A stretch of 25,887 bases of DNA from an uncultured Georgenia sp. (GCF_937958535.1 NZ_CALGNQ010000141.1:1-25887); one strand, 5' to 3'; numbered from the stretch's first letter, positions 7,005 to 16,559 are shown. Numbers and translations are program-made. The notes: generated from the letters alone by a model not told the origin.

Positions 7005-7091
7005 CCGGCGGCCTCACCCGGGATGCCCGATCGCCGTCGAGGGTCGCCGAGGGAACCCGCAAGGAGCGTCTGTGCTGCTCGGACCGACCCC

Positions 7092-7120
7092 TTCCGGTAG
7101 GAGCCGCCAGGCCGTAGGTT
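7092..7120 (+). promoter_or_regulatory. Weak candidate promoter for the M1 peptidase gene
   Basis: TTCCGG (7092-7097), a 17-bp spacer and TAGGTT (7115-7120, TANNNT) lie about 50 bp ahead of the peptidase start. The -35 element is a poor match to TTGACA, so this is only a suggestion. I saw nothing else in the 166-bp gap. Confidence 0.3.
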
Positions 7121-7170
7121 GGCGGGAGCGACCCGCCGCCACGACGGCCCGGGGTTCCCAGGAGGTCCCC

Positions 7171-8688
7171 ATGGACACCTCACGCGCAGGTCTCAAGGGG
7201 ATGGTGGCCGGCCTCGTGGCCGCCGTCCTTCTCGTGCCGACGGCGGCGCTCGCCGGCGAGGGCGGGCCTCGGTTCACCCCGGGCGACGACGGTGCGGGCG
7301 ACGACTACTTCCCGTATGCGGGCAACGGTGGCTACGACGTGCAGCACTACGACCTGGACCTCACCTACCGGCCCCCGCCCGTCACGACCCCGCCGACACC
7401 CGAGGACGACCTGCGGGGCCGGATCGACGCGGTGGCGACGATCGACCTCGTGGCCACCCAGGACATCGACGCCTTCAGCCTCGACCTGCGTGGCCTGGAC
7501 GTCGAGTCGGTCACCGTCGACGGCAAGCCCCTGCGGGAGCGGGCCGACCGGGGCAAGCAGGGCAGCACCGGCGGCCCGGTGTGGTGGCAGGAGCAGGACG
7601 AGCAGGCCCGCCGGTGGGAGCTCGTCCTGCAACCGCGGCCCAAGCTCAAGGCCGGTGACCGGGTCGAGGTGGTCGTGACCTACGGCGGGCAGACCACGCG
7701 CCCCCGGGACGTCGAGGGCACGCTCTACGGCTGGGTCACCACCCGCGACGGGGCCATGGTGGCCGGCGAGCCGGACGGCGCGATGACGTGGTACCCGGTG
7801 AGCGACCACCCCACCGACAAGGCGAGCTACAGCGTCGCGATCACCGTGCCCGAGGGTCTGACCGCCGTCGCCAACGGGCTGCCCGTGGGCCCGCCGACGA
7901 CGGCGGAGGGCTGGACCACGTGGCGGTGGGACGCCCCGGACCAGCAGGCGAGCTATCTCACGACCGTGACGATCGGCAACGTCGACGGCCTCCCGGTCGA
8001 CTACTCCTCGAGCGGGGTGCCGATCCTCAGCTTCGTCGACCAGGACCTGACCCCGGCCGACCGCGCGACCACCCTGGCGAGCCTGGCCCGGCAGGGGGAG
8101 ATGCTCGACTTCTTCGAGAGCCGCTACGGGCCCTACCCCTTCGAGTCCTTCGGCGCCGTCGTCGACGACGACGACATCGGCTATGCCCTGGAGACCCAGA
8201 CCCGGGCCCTGTACTCGACCGTCGCCGACGAGAGCACAGTGGCCCACGAGACCTCCCACATGTGGCTCGGCAACGCCGTCAGCCCCCAGCGGTGGCAGGA
8301 CATCTGGCTCAACGAGGGGTGGGCCACCTACTCCACCTGGCTGTGGAACGAGCACCGCGGCATCCGCACGGCGCAGGCCGCCTTCGACGCCTGGTACGCC
8401 CCTGCCCGCACCCCCGCGTACTGGTCGCTACCCATCGGCGACCCGGGGCCGCTCAACCTCTTCGCCACGCAGGTGTACAACCGCGGGGCCGGCGCCCTGC
8501 ACGCGCTGCGCGTCAAGATCGGCGACGAGGCGTTCTTCACGGCAACCCGGGAGTGGGTGGCCCGATACGACGACTCCACCGCCACGACCGAGGACTTCGT
8601 CACGCTCTACGAGGAGGTCTCCGGCCAGCGCCTCGAGGAGTTCTTCGACATCTGGCTCTTCCGCCCGGAGAAGCCCGTCGGCTGGTGA
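7171..8688 (+). CDS. Secreted M1 family zinc metallopeptidase
   Basis: The ATG at 7171 has an AGGAGG ribosome-binding site. The 505-aa product starts with a Sec signal peptide: a positively charged lead, 'MVAGLVAAVLLVPTAALA', and likely cleavage after ALA at residue 28. The zinc site is complete: HETSH at 359-363 and Glu382 in NEGWATY, with the M1 spacing HExxH-x18-E. Tyr436 in 'VYNRGAGALHALR' is the likely transition-state tyrosine. The usual GAMEN exopeptidase motif is replaced by 'GYALETQT', as in many actinobacterial secreted M1 proteins. It is about 505 aa against about 850 aa for full aminopeptidase N, so the C-terminal ERAP1-like helical domain is absent. It probably trims peptides outside the membrane and appears monocistronic. 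Confidence 0.93.
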   Translation: MDTSRAGLKGMVAGLVAAVLLVPTAALAGEGGPRFTPGDDGAGDDYFPYAGNGGYDVQHYDLDLTYRPPPVTTPPTPEDDLRGRIDAVATIDLVATQDIDAFSLDLRGLDVESVTVDGKPLRERADRGKQGSTGGPVWWQEQDEQARRWELVLQPRPKLKAGDRVEVVVTYGGQTTRPRDVEGTLYGWVTTRDGAMVAGEPDGAMTWYPVSDHPTDKASYSVAITVPEGLTAVANGLPVGPPTTAEGWTTWRWDAPDQQASYLTTVTIGNVDGLPVDYSSSGVPILSFVDQDLTPADRATTLASLARQGEMLDFFESRYGPYPFESFGAVVDDDDIGYALETQTRALYSTVADESTVAHETSHMWLGNAVSPQRWQDIWLNEGWATYSTWLWNEHRGIRTAQAAFDAWYAPARTPAYWSLPIGDPGPLNLFATQVYNRGAGALHALRVKIGDEAFFTATREWVARYDDSTATTEDFVTLYEEVSGQRLEEFFDIWLFRPEKPVGW

Positions 8689-8808
8689 CCCGCTCCGTCC
8701 GGGCCGCGAACGACCACGATCATCGGGGACCTGCGTCCCGGACGCCCTGCTCGCGCCCGCGTCGGGGTGCGGCCCTCGGCTGGGCTCCCGTCACGACGGC
8801 GTGTCACC

Positions 8809-8828
8809 CGGCGGGGAATAATCCGCCG
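8809..8828 (+). terminator. Possible weak hairpin downstream of the M1 peptidase gene
   Basis: CGGCGG (8809-8814) can pair with CCGCCG (8823-8828) around an 8-base AT-containing loop. It lies 120 bp after the peptidase stop and before the dnaK control region. There is no U-tract. Support is low. Confidence 0.25.
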
Positions 8829-8836
8829 CCCGCAGG

Positions 8837-8857
8837 GTTGAGCCTAGTAGACTCAAG
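8837..8857. promoter_or_regulatory. HAIR element 1 (HspR operator)
   Basis: GTTGAGC, seven bases, then ACTCAAG. This matches the HspR-associated inverted repeat CTTGAGT-N7-ACTCAAG at 12 of 14 positions, with the exact 7-bp spacer. It lies upstream of the predicted dnaK -35. HspR, encoded as the fourth gene of the operon, is the expected ligand with DnaK as co-repressor. Confidence 0.92.
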
Positions 8858-8872
8858 TCTGGCTCCCCCGAT

Positions 8873-8901
8873 TTGGACATGACGCCGTCACGGCGCAGAC
8901 T
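8873..8901 (+). promoter_or_regulatory. Candidate dnaK promoter between the two HAIR boxes
   Basis: TTGGAC (8873-8878), a 17-bp spacer and CAGACT (8896-8901) form a plausible sigma-70-type promoter. Its -10 touches HAIR 2, so HspR bound there would block it. The spacer contains a perfect 13-base dyad CGCCGT-C-ACGGCG (8883-8895). Confidence 0.5.
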
Positions 8902-8920
8902 TGAGCGCGGACGACTCAAG
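8900..8920. promoter_or_regulatory. HAIR element 2 (HspR operator)
   Basis: CTTGAGC, seven bases, then ACTCAAG. It differs from the HAIR consensus at one half-site base. Its centre is 63 bp from that of HAIR 1, six turns of B-DNA, so the two sites face the same side of the helix. It lies 39 bp before the dnaK start codon and overlaps the predicted -10 and transcription start. Confidence 0.95.
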
Positions 8921-8959
8921 GGTCGGGCTGCCGACCCGCGTTAGGACAGGAGAGAGCAC

Positions 8960-10824
<1,865 letters not shown>

Positions 10825-10828
<4 letters not shown>

Positions 10829-11466
10829 CCACTGACAACACCACCCCCGAGGACCGGGCCCAGGCCCCGCCCGAGGGCGAGCAGGAGAAGCCGGTGGTCC
10901 GGGACAAGCGACGCATCGACCCCGAGACGGGCAAGGTGCGTGAGCCGGCCGACGCGCCGCCCGAGGGTGCGCAGACGCCGGACGAGGCGGGTGACCAGCC
11001 CGCGTCCGACGGCGCCCTGGCCGACGCCAAGGCCGAGATCGCCCAGCTCAGCGAGCAGCTCGCCCGCCGCAACGCCGACCTGTACAACCTCCAGCAGGAG
11101 TACAACGGGTACGTGCGGCGCTCCAAGGCGGCGGCCGGCGAGCAGCGGGCCCAGGGCCAGGCCGACGTCGTCGAGGCGCTGCTCGGCATCCTCGACGAGA
11201 TCGAGCTCGCCCGGCAGCACGGCGACCTCACCGGCCCGGTGGGCGCCATCGCCGAGAAGCTCGAGACGACGCTGGCCCAGCGGTTCGGTGTCGAGCGGTA
11301 CGGCGCGGAGGGCGAGGAGTTCGACCCCGAGCTCCACGACGCCCTCATGAGCACACCGGACCCGGAGGCGACGTCGACGACGATCGCCCAGGTCATGCAG
11401 CCCGGCTACCGGATGGGTGAGAAGGTGCTCAGGGCCGCCCGCGTGGCGGCGACCAGCCCCGAGTGA
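10825..11466 (+). CDS. grpE: Nucleotide exchange factor GrpE
   Basis: The 213-aa protein starts at the GTG of a GTGA overlap with dnaK. Residues 1-60 are acidic, Pro/Glu-rich and likely disordered. Residues 63-115 form the long dimerisation helix ('ADAKAEIAQLSEQLARRNADLYNLQQEYNGYVRR'). A four-helix portion and the C-terminal beta domain follow, with the conserved 'GEEFDPELHDALMSTPDPEA' and 'VMQPGYRMGEKVLRAARV'. GrpE dimers release ADP from DnaK and may act as the thermosensor of the chaperone cycle. It is second in the dnaK operon. Its stop is followed by a strong hairpin and a tandem repeat before dnaJ, the only sizeable gap in the first three genes. Confidence 0.98.
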
Positions 11467-11476
11467 CGACAGCCCA

Positions 11477-11508
11477 GCGCCGGCCGCACCGCGAGGTGCG
11501 GCCGGCGC
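11477..11508 (+). other. Perfect 14-bp hairpin with a GCGA tetraloop in the grpE-dnaJ spacer
   Basis: The left arm 11477-11490 and right arm 11495-11508 are exact reverse complements and the loop GCGA (11491-11494) is a GNRA tetraloop. The structure begins 11 bases after the grpE stop. There is no U-tract after it, so it may be a partial terminator or attenuator, or a 3'-end stabiliser that sets dnaJ-hspR levels below dnaK-grpE. Confidence 0.85.
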
Positions 11509-11522
11509 CGCAGGACGAGACC

Positions 11523-11546
11523 CGCGACAGAGAGCGCGACAGAGAG
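11523..11546 (+). repeat. Perfect 12-bp tandem duplication before the dnaJ ribosome-binding site
   Basis: CGCGACAGAGAG occurs twice head-to-tail (11523-11534 and 11535-11546). It sits between the GCGA hairpin and the GGAGGTGAG ribosome-binding site of dnaJ. The repeat is purine-rich and single-stranded by inspection. It may be a recent slippage duplication or a standby site for ribosomes. Confidence 0.9.
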
Positions 11547-11563
11547 GATGGAGGTGAGGCGCG

Positions 11564-12529
11564 GTGACCGGGCAGGACTGGCTCGAGAAGGACTTCTACA
11601 AGATCCTCGGCGTCTCCAAGGACGCCGACGACGCCACGATCAAGAAGGCGTACCGCAAGCTCGCGCGTGACCTCCACCCCGACCGCAACCCTGGCGACGC
11701 CGCAGCCGAGAGCCGGTTCAAGGACGTCGGGGAGGCGTACGCGGTGCTCTCCGACCCCGAGCAGCGCAAGCAGTACGACGCGATCCGGGCGATGGCCGGC
11801 GGCGGGGCCCGCTTCTCCGCGGGTAGCAGCGGGGCGGGGGCCGGCGGCTTCGAGGACCTGTTCAACGGGATGTTCGGCGGCGGGGCGCGCACGCGCTTCT
11901 CCACGGGTGGGGGCGGCGGCTTCGAGGACATCCTCCAGGACATGTTCACCGGTGGCGGGGGCTTCACCTCGCGGCGACCCCAGCGCGGCGCGGACGTCGC
12001 GGCCACCGCCACGCTGCCCTTCCGCAGCGCGGTCGAGGGCGCCACGGTCCAGCTGACCACCAACGGGCGCTCGATGAACGTCAAGATCCCCGCCGGGGTC
12101 AACGACGGGCAGAAGATCCGGCTGCGCGGCAAGGGCCAGCCCGGCCGCGGCGGCGGGGAGCCCGGCGACATGATCGTCACCGTCAACGTCGAGCCACACC
12201 CCGTCTTCACCATGGAGGGGCGCAACCTGCGCATCACCGTGCCGGTGACCTTCGCCGAGGCCGCCCTGGGCGCGACCATCGACGTGCCGACCCTGTCCGG
12301 GGAGACCGTGCGCGTCAGGGTGCCGGCGGGGACGCCGTCGGGACGCACGCTGCGGGTCAAGGGCAAGGGGGTGGCGACCCCCAAGGGCACCGGCGACCTC
12401 CTCGTCACCGTCCAGGTGGCGGTGCCGACCCACCTGCCGCCCGACGCCAGGAAGGCGGTCGAGGCGTTCGCCAAGGCCACCGAGGGGGAGGACCCGCGCG
12501 CGGACCTCAAGGCCCGCGCCCTGCGCTGA
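11564..12529 (+). CDS. dnaJ: DnaJ-family co-chaperone lacking the zinc finger (type II)
   Basis: The 321-aa protein has an N-terminal J domain (residues 9-75) with the HPD motif at 38-40. A Gly/Phe-rich linker (about 78-140, with repeats such as 'GGGGFEDILQDMF') follows, then the C-terminal beta-sandwich substrate domains ('GADVAATATLPFRSAVEGATVQL' to 'GDLLVTVQVAVP'). None of the four CxxCxGxG motifs of classical DnaJ is present, and there is no cysteine in the protein. It is therefore a CbpA-like type II J-protein occupying the dnaJ1 position of the operon. It should stimulate DnaK ATPase and deliver substrates, but without zinc-dependent holdase functions. The GTG start has a GGAGGTGAG ribosome-binding site. 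hspR follows 16 bp after the stop. Confidence 0.95.
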   Translation: MTGQDWLEKDFYKILGVSKDADDATIKKAYRKLARDLHPDRNPGDAAAESRFKDVGEAYAVLSDPEQRKQYDAIRAMAGGGARFSAGSSGAGAGGFEDLFNGMFGGGARTRFSTGGGGGFEDILQDMFTGGGGFTSRRPQRGADVAATATLPFRSAVEGATVQLTTNGRSMNVKIPAGVNDGQKIRLRGKGQPGRGGGEPGDMIVTVNVEPHPVFTMEGRNLRITVPVTFAEAALGATIDVPTLSGETVRVRVPAGTPSGRTLRVKGKGVATPKGTGDLLVTVQVAVPTHLPPDARKAVEAFAKATEGEDPRADLKARALR

Positions 12530-12545
12530 GAGGGAGGTGAGGAGG

Positions 12546-12956
12546 ATGTCGGGACAGCTCGATGACGACGCACCGATCTACGTCATCTCCGTCGCCGCCC
12601 AGCTCGCCGGGATGCACCCGCAGACCCTGCGCCAGTACGACCGCCTGGGCATCGTCAGCCCGCAGCGGGCCCGGGGCCGGGGGCGCCGGTACTCGCGCCG
12701 GGACGTCGAGTCGCTGCGTGAGGTGCAGCGGCTCTCGCAGGACGAGGGCATCAACCTCGCCGGGATCCGCCGGATCATCGAGCTCGAGCGCGAGCTGGAC
12801 CGGGCACGGGCGGAGCTCGAGCGGCTGCGTGCCATCACCACCGCCCGCGTCTTCGCCGCCGACCGGTCCGGTGAGGTGAGCGAGCTGCCGCCGGGCCGCC
12901 GCCCCCGCCGGACCGGCGGGGCACTGGTGATCTGGCGCCCGCAGCACCGTCCCTGA
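12546..12956 (+). CDS. hspR: HspR, MerR-family repressor of the dnaK operon
   Basis: The 136-aa protein has a MerR-type HTH: 'IYVISVAAQLAGMHPQTLRQYDRLGIVSPQRARGRGRRYSRRDVESLREVQRL', which matches HspR closely. A dimerisation coiled coil (about residues 75-100, 'RRIIELERELDRARAELERLR') follows. The short basic tail ends 'GALVIWRPQHRP', as in other HspR proteins. There is no ligand-binding domain. HspR represses its own operon at HAIR sites, with DnaK as co-repressor, and repression is released when DnaK is drawn to unfolded proteins. Two HAIR boxes precede dnaK here, which closes the loop. The ATG at 12546 is preceded by GGGAGG at a good distance; a GTG at 12537 in the same frame is an alternative. 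Confidence 0.97.
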   Translation: MSGQLDDDAPIYVISVAAQLAGMHPQTLRQYDRLGIVSPQRARGRGRRYSRRDVESLREVQRLSQDEGINLAGIRRIIELERELDRARAELERLRAITTARVFAADRSGEVSELPPGRRPRRTGGALVIWRPQHRP

Positions 12957-12971
12957 GGCAGACTGCCCGGT

Positions 12972-13424
12972 ATGACCGGGTCGTTCGACGTGCTCCGCGA
13001 GCTGCACGCCACGGGCGTGCGGTACGGGCGTCCCCCCGAGCCCGTGCCCGAGGCGGACCCCTGGGAGGAGCCCGACCCCTACGACCACCACCGGTCGGTC
13101 ATGGTGGTCTTCCCGGGCTATCCGCGGGTGCGGGTCACCGTGCACGACGACGGTGAGGACGCCGTCGAGCTGGACTCCGGCGTCGCCTTCGACGTGCCCC
13201 GCCGGCACACCGCCGCCGTCGTCGAGGCGATCCTCTCCGGCCGGGGCTGCTACATCCGCGAGACCACCGGCTGGCGGGCGTGGCTCGCCCCGTTCCTCTT
13301 CTCCGACGAGCTCATCGTCGAGCTGCCCGACGCCACCTACAGCCAGTACGTGCCCTGGCGCCCGGACGAGCTCAGCGCGTGGGTCACCGGCCTGCCCCGG
13401 CGCAGGCCTCAGGAACGGCGCTGA
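12972..13424 (+). CDS. Hypothetical protein, unrecognised family
   Basis: The 150-aa acidic protein follows hspR by 15 bp. I do not recognise a family. It has no signal peptide or transmembrane helix. Residues 1-40 are Pro/Glu/Asp-rich ('RPPEPVPEADPWEEPDPYDHH'). The rest looks like a compact alpha/beta fold with alternating strands ('SVMVVFPGYPRVRVTVHDD', 'DAVELDSGVAFDVP'), a helix 'RRHTAAVVEAILSG' and strands around 'ELIVELPDATYSQYVPW'. Coding potential is good: codon bias matches neighbours, spacing is tight and the frame is clean. No ribosome-binding site is visible, but CAGACT (12959-12964) lies 7 bases before the ATG, so a leaderless transcript is possible. It may be read with the heat-shock operon or alone. 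Confidence 0.75.
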   Translation: MTGSFDVLRELHATGVRYGRPPEPVPEADPWEEPDPYDHHRSVMVVFPGYPRVRVTVHDDGEDAVELDSGVAFDVPRRHTAAVVEAILSGRGCYIRETTGWRAWLAPFLFSDELIVELPDATYSQYVPWRPDELSAWVTGLPRRRPQERR

Positions 13425-13448
13425 CCCTCCGACCTGGCATCCTGGTAT

Positions 13449-13465
13449 CTGCGCGCACCGCGCAG
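13449..13465 (+). other. Short perfect hairpin before the Gly/Tyr-rich membrane protein gene
   Basis: CTGCGCG (13449-13455) and CGCGCAG (13459-13465) are exact complements around a 3-base loop. It lies 24 bp after the stop of the hypothetical gene and 25 bp before the next start. It may be a weak terminator of the upstream transcript or a leader hairpin. There is no U-tract. Confidence 0.4.
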
Positions 13466-13490
13466 CAGGAGCCGGACAAGGAGCCCCACG

Positions 13491-14303
13491 ATGACGACCG
13501 ACGGCGCGAACCCCTCGGACGAACCCCGCTACGGACGCCGCCTGCCCGAGGGCGAGCGGCCCGCGGACTCGTCGTCGGAGCAGCCGCCCTACGGCGCGCA
13601 GGGCCCGTACCAGCAGCCCGGTGCGCAGCCGCCCGGGCAGTACGGCGCTCCGGCCGGGTACGGCCAGGGCGGCTACGGCGGGCAGGGCGGCTACGGGCAG
13701 CAGCCGTACGGGGCGCCCGCCCAGTACGGGCCGCAGGGCGGCTACGGATACGGGACGACCCCGAGCGGCCCACCGCCGAAGCGCACCGGCCCGGTCGTCA
13801 TGATCGTCGTCTCAGCGATCCTCATGATCGCCGCCCCGATCGTCGGCGTCGTCGCCGGGGTCGCCAACGCGGTCGACTCGGTGGACGGGCTCCGCGACAG
13901 CGTCACCATCACCAACGGGGGCACCGTCGACCTCCCGGCGAACACCGAGCGCGCCGTCTACTTCAACCGCTCCGTCTCCGCCGGCGCCGTCGACTGCGAG
14001 GTCACCGACCCCGCCGGCCGGTCGGTCCCCACCAGCCCCGCGACCCTCGGCTTCGACGACACCGCGATGGGAGCGACCTTCCGCACCGGCGACGCCGGGA
14101 CCTACACCGTCGAGTGCGACCTGCCGTCCGACGTCTCCTCCACCCTGACGGTCGCGCCGCCGATCGTCGCCTCGGACGTGGTGGGTGCCGGCGTCGCCGT
14201 GCTCGTCGGCCTGGGCGTCGGCTTCCTGGCGTTCGTCACGCTCGTCATCGGCATCATCTGGCTCGTCCGGGTCAACAAGCGCATCCGCACCGGCCGGTAC
14301 TGA
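13491..14303 (+). CDS. Membrane protein with Gly/Tyr/Gln/Pro-rich cytoplasmic N-terminus
   Basis: The 270-aa protein begins with about 95 residues of low-complexity sequence (residues 31-88 are mostly P, Y, G, Q and A, with repeated 'GGYGQ' and 'QYGAP' units). A transmembrane helix follows (about 101-124), then a predicted extracytoplasmic domain (about 128-225) with two cysteines, Cys169 and Cys209, that could form a disulfide. A second helix (about 231-259) and a basic tail 'RVNKRIRTGRY' complete it. This layout is common in actinobacterial cell-envelope proteins of unknown function; the low-complexity part may mediate self-association at the membrane. An AAGGAGC site precedes the ATG. The gene converges with the prolyl oligopeptidase gene, 27 bp from its stop. 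Confidence 0.85.
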   Translation: MTTDGANPSDEPRYGRRLPEGERPADSSSEQPPYGAQGPYQQPGAQPPGQYGAPAGYGQGGYGGQGGYGQQPYGAPAQYGPQGGYGYGTTPSGPPPKRTGPVVMIVVSAILMIAAPIVGVVAGVANAVDSVDGLRDSVTITNGGTVDLPANTERAVYFNRSVSAGAVDCEVTDPAGRSVPTSPATLGFDDTAMGATFRTGDAGTYTVECDLPSDVSSTLTVAPPIVASDVVGAGVAVLVGLGVGFLAFVTLVIGIIWLVRVNKRIRTGRY

Positions 14304-14330
14304 GCCTGCCGGCCGGCCCCGGTCTGCCCG

Positions 14331-16418
14331 TCAGGACGAGCCGAGCCGCTGCCAGAGGAACTCGTAGGCCAGCGCGCTCATGAACGCGGCCTGGGCGTTC
14401 GTCGCGGCCCCGCCGTGGCCGCCCTCGATGTTCTCGTAGTACGTCACGTCCTTCCCGGCCTCGGACATCAGCGCCATCATCTTGCGCGCGTGCCCGGGGT
14501 GGACGCGGTCGTCCCGGGTGGAGGTCGTGAACAGCACCGGGGGCGTCTGGGCGTCCGGGTCGAAGCGGTGGTAGGGGGAGAACGTCTGGATGAACTCCCA
14601 CTGCTCCGGGTCGTCGGGGTCGCCGTACTCCGCCGTCCACGACGCCCCGGCGAGCAGCCGGTTGTAGCGCCGCATGTCGAGCAGCGGGACCTGGCACACG
14701 ATCGCCCCGAACAGCTCGGGGTAGCCGGTGATCATGTTCCCCATGAGCAGGCCGCCGTTGGAGCCGCCCTGGGCGCCGAGGTGCGCCGGGTCGGTGACGC
14801 CACGGGCGATGAGGTCACGGGCCACTGCGGCGAAGTCCTCATAGGCGCGGTGGCGGTTCTCCTTCAGCGCCGCCTGGTGCCAGCGCGGCCCGTACTCCCC
14901 GCCGCCGCGGATGTTGGCGACGACGTACACCCCGCCGCGTGCCAGCCAGGCACGGCCCACCGCCCCCGAGTACGCGGGCAGGCGGGGGATCTCGAAACCG
15001 CCGTACCCGGACAGCAGGGTGGGCAGCGGCCGCACCTCCTCGTTCTCGGCCGACGGGACGGGGCCGACCTGGAAGTACGGCACCCGGGTGCCGTCCTGCG
15101 ACGTCGCGAAGTGCTGCTCCACGTGCAGCCCCGCGGTGTCGAAGAACTCCGGCATCGACTTCAGCGGCTCGAGCTCGACGACGTCGCCCGCCTCGTCCAG
15201 CTCCAGCCGGGCGAGCGTCGTCGGGGTGAGGAAGCCGGAGACGGTGAGCCACAGCTCGTCGGACTCGTCGCGGTCGATCGCGTCGACCGCGACCGTCGCC
15301 AGCCGCGGCGCGTGCCACCCGGTGCCGGCCGTCGACAGGTCGAGCGGGCGTCGCCGCCACTGCCCCTGGCCGCTGGGAGGGGTGTGGACCTCGAGGCGGT
15401 TGGTGACGTCGTCCAGGACGTTGAGCACGAGGTGGTGACGCGTCCACGTGGCCCCGACCAGCGCCGTCGTCCCCGTCGGGGTGTAGAGCACCGCGAAGTC
15501 GCGTGAGCCGGCGCGGAAGTCGGCGAAGCGGATGGCGAGCAGCGAGCCGCCCGGGTAGGTGCGGCCCGCGACCGCCCAGTCGTCGCGCAGCTCGACGGTG
15601 AGCCACTCGCGGTGGAGGTCCGGCTCCGCCGAGCGCGGCACGTCGATGCGGGTCAGCTCGCCGTCCTCCAGCAGGTAGACGTCGGAGTCGTAGAAGGCCC
15701 GTGCCCGCCACACCAGGTCACGCTCGAAGCCGGGCGTGAAGTCGTGCGCCGCACCGACCGACAGGTCGGTGGCCTCCCCGGCGAACACCTCCGGGGCGTC
15801 GGCCAGTGCGGTCCCGCGCTCCCAGCGGCGCACCGTGCGCGGGTAGCCCGACGTCGTCATCGAGCCCTCCCCGACGTCCGTGTAGGCGAAGACGACGTCC
15901 CCCGAGCTGTCCGCCCAGCGCAGCGCCCCCTTGGACTCCTCGCGGGTGAAGCCGCCCGCGACGAACGTCTTCGTCGTGAGGTCGAACTCGCGGGTGACGT
16001 CGGCGTCGGCGCCGCCGCGGGACAGGGCGACGAGCGCGCGGTCGTAGCTCGGGCGCAGCACCTGGGCGCCGTGCCACACCCAGCCCACGCCCTCCTCCTC
16101 GGCGAGGGCGTCGACGTCGAGGAGCACCTCCCACTGCGGGTCGTCGGTGCGGTAGGACTCCCACGTGGTGCGTCGCCACACGCCGCGCTCGTGCTCGGAA
16201 TCGGTCCAGAAGTTGTACAGGTACTCCCCGCGCTGGACGACGGCGGGGATCTTCTCCGTCGAGTCGAGCACCTCGAGGATCTGCTCGCGCATCTCCTCGA
16301 AGCGGGTGGTCCCGAGCGCGGCGACGGCCCGCTCGTTGTGTGCGCGGACCCAGTCGAGGGCCTCCTCGCCCTCGACGTCCTCGAGCCAGCGGTGGGGGTC
16401 GGTGAGGGAAGTCGTCAT
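14331..16418 (-). CDS. Prolyl oligopeptidase (S9A serine peptidase)
   Basis: The 695-aa protein matches the prolyl oligopeptidase family in length and layout. Its N-terminus reads 'DPHRWLEDVEGEEALDWVRAHN', residues 70-410 form the beta-propeller, and residues 440-695 the alpha/beta hydrolase domain. The catalytic Ser553 lies in GGSNGG, the Asp in 'TRDDRVHPGHA' (636/637) and His668 in 'EGGHGG'. 'GYGGFEIPRLPAYSGAVG' and 'ANIRGGGEYGPRWH' are the diagnostic upstream blocks. The enzyme cleaves short peptides after proline. No signal peptide is present, so it is probably cytoplasmic. The ribosome-binding site before the ATG at 16418 is weak. It is transcribed alone and leftward, divergent from the acyl-CoA dehydrogenase gene. 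Confidence 0.95.
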   Translation of the reverse strand: MTTSLTDPHRWLEDVEGEEALDWVRAHNERAVAALGTTRFEEMREQILEVLDSTEKIPAVVQRGEYLYNFWTDSEHERGVWRRTTWESYRTDDPQWEVLLDVDALAEEEGVGWVWHGAQVLRPSYDRALVALSRGGADADVTREFDLTTKTFVAGGFTREESKGALRWADSSGDVVFAYTDVGEGSMTTSGYPRTVRRWERGTALADAPEVFAGEATDLSVGAAHDFTPGFERDLVWRARAFYDSDVYLLEDGELTRIDVPRSAEPDLHREWLTVELRDDWAVAGRTYPGGSLLAIRFADFRAGSRDFAVLYTPTGTTALVGATWTRHHLVLNVLDDVTNRLEVHTPPSGQGQWRRRPLDLSTAGTGWHAPRLATVAVDAIDRDESDELWLTVSGFLTPTTLARLELDEAGDVVELEPLKSMPEFFDTAGLHVEQHFATSQDGTRVPYFQVGPVPSAENEEVRPLPTLLSGYGGFEIPRLPAYSGAVGRAWLARGGVYVVANIRGGGEYGPRWHQAALKENRHRAYEDFAAVARDLIARGVTDPAHLGAQGGSNGGLLMGNMITGYPELFGAIVCQVPLLDMRRYNRLLAGASWTAEYGDPDDPEQWEFIQTFSPYHRFDPDAQTPPVLFTTSTRDDRVHPGHARKMMALMSEAGKDVTYYENIEGGHGGAATNAQAAFMSALAYEFLWQRLGSS

Positions 16419-16559
16419 GGCCTCATCACATCACGCGCTCCGCCGTTCCCCCGCGGACGACCGGGAGGGGCCAGGGCCGCCACCCGCGTGCGGCGCGACT
16501 GCGTCGAGCGGTGGCCCCGCTCCACGCTGCCGGCGGGCCCCACCCCGTGGCCTGTGCTC

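Noticed and set aside
11523..11546. A CRISPR-like or attachment-site interpretation of the 12-bp duplication
   Set aside because: Two directly abutting copies with no spacers and no integrase or cas genes fit simple tandem duplication.
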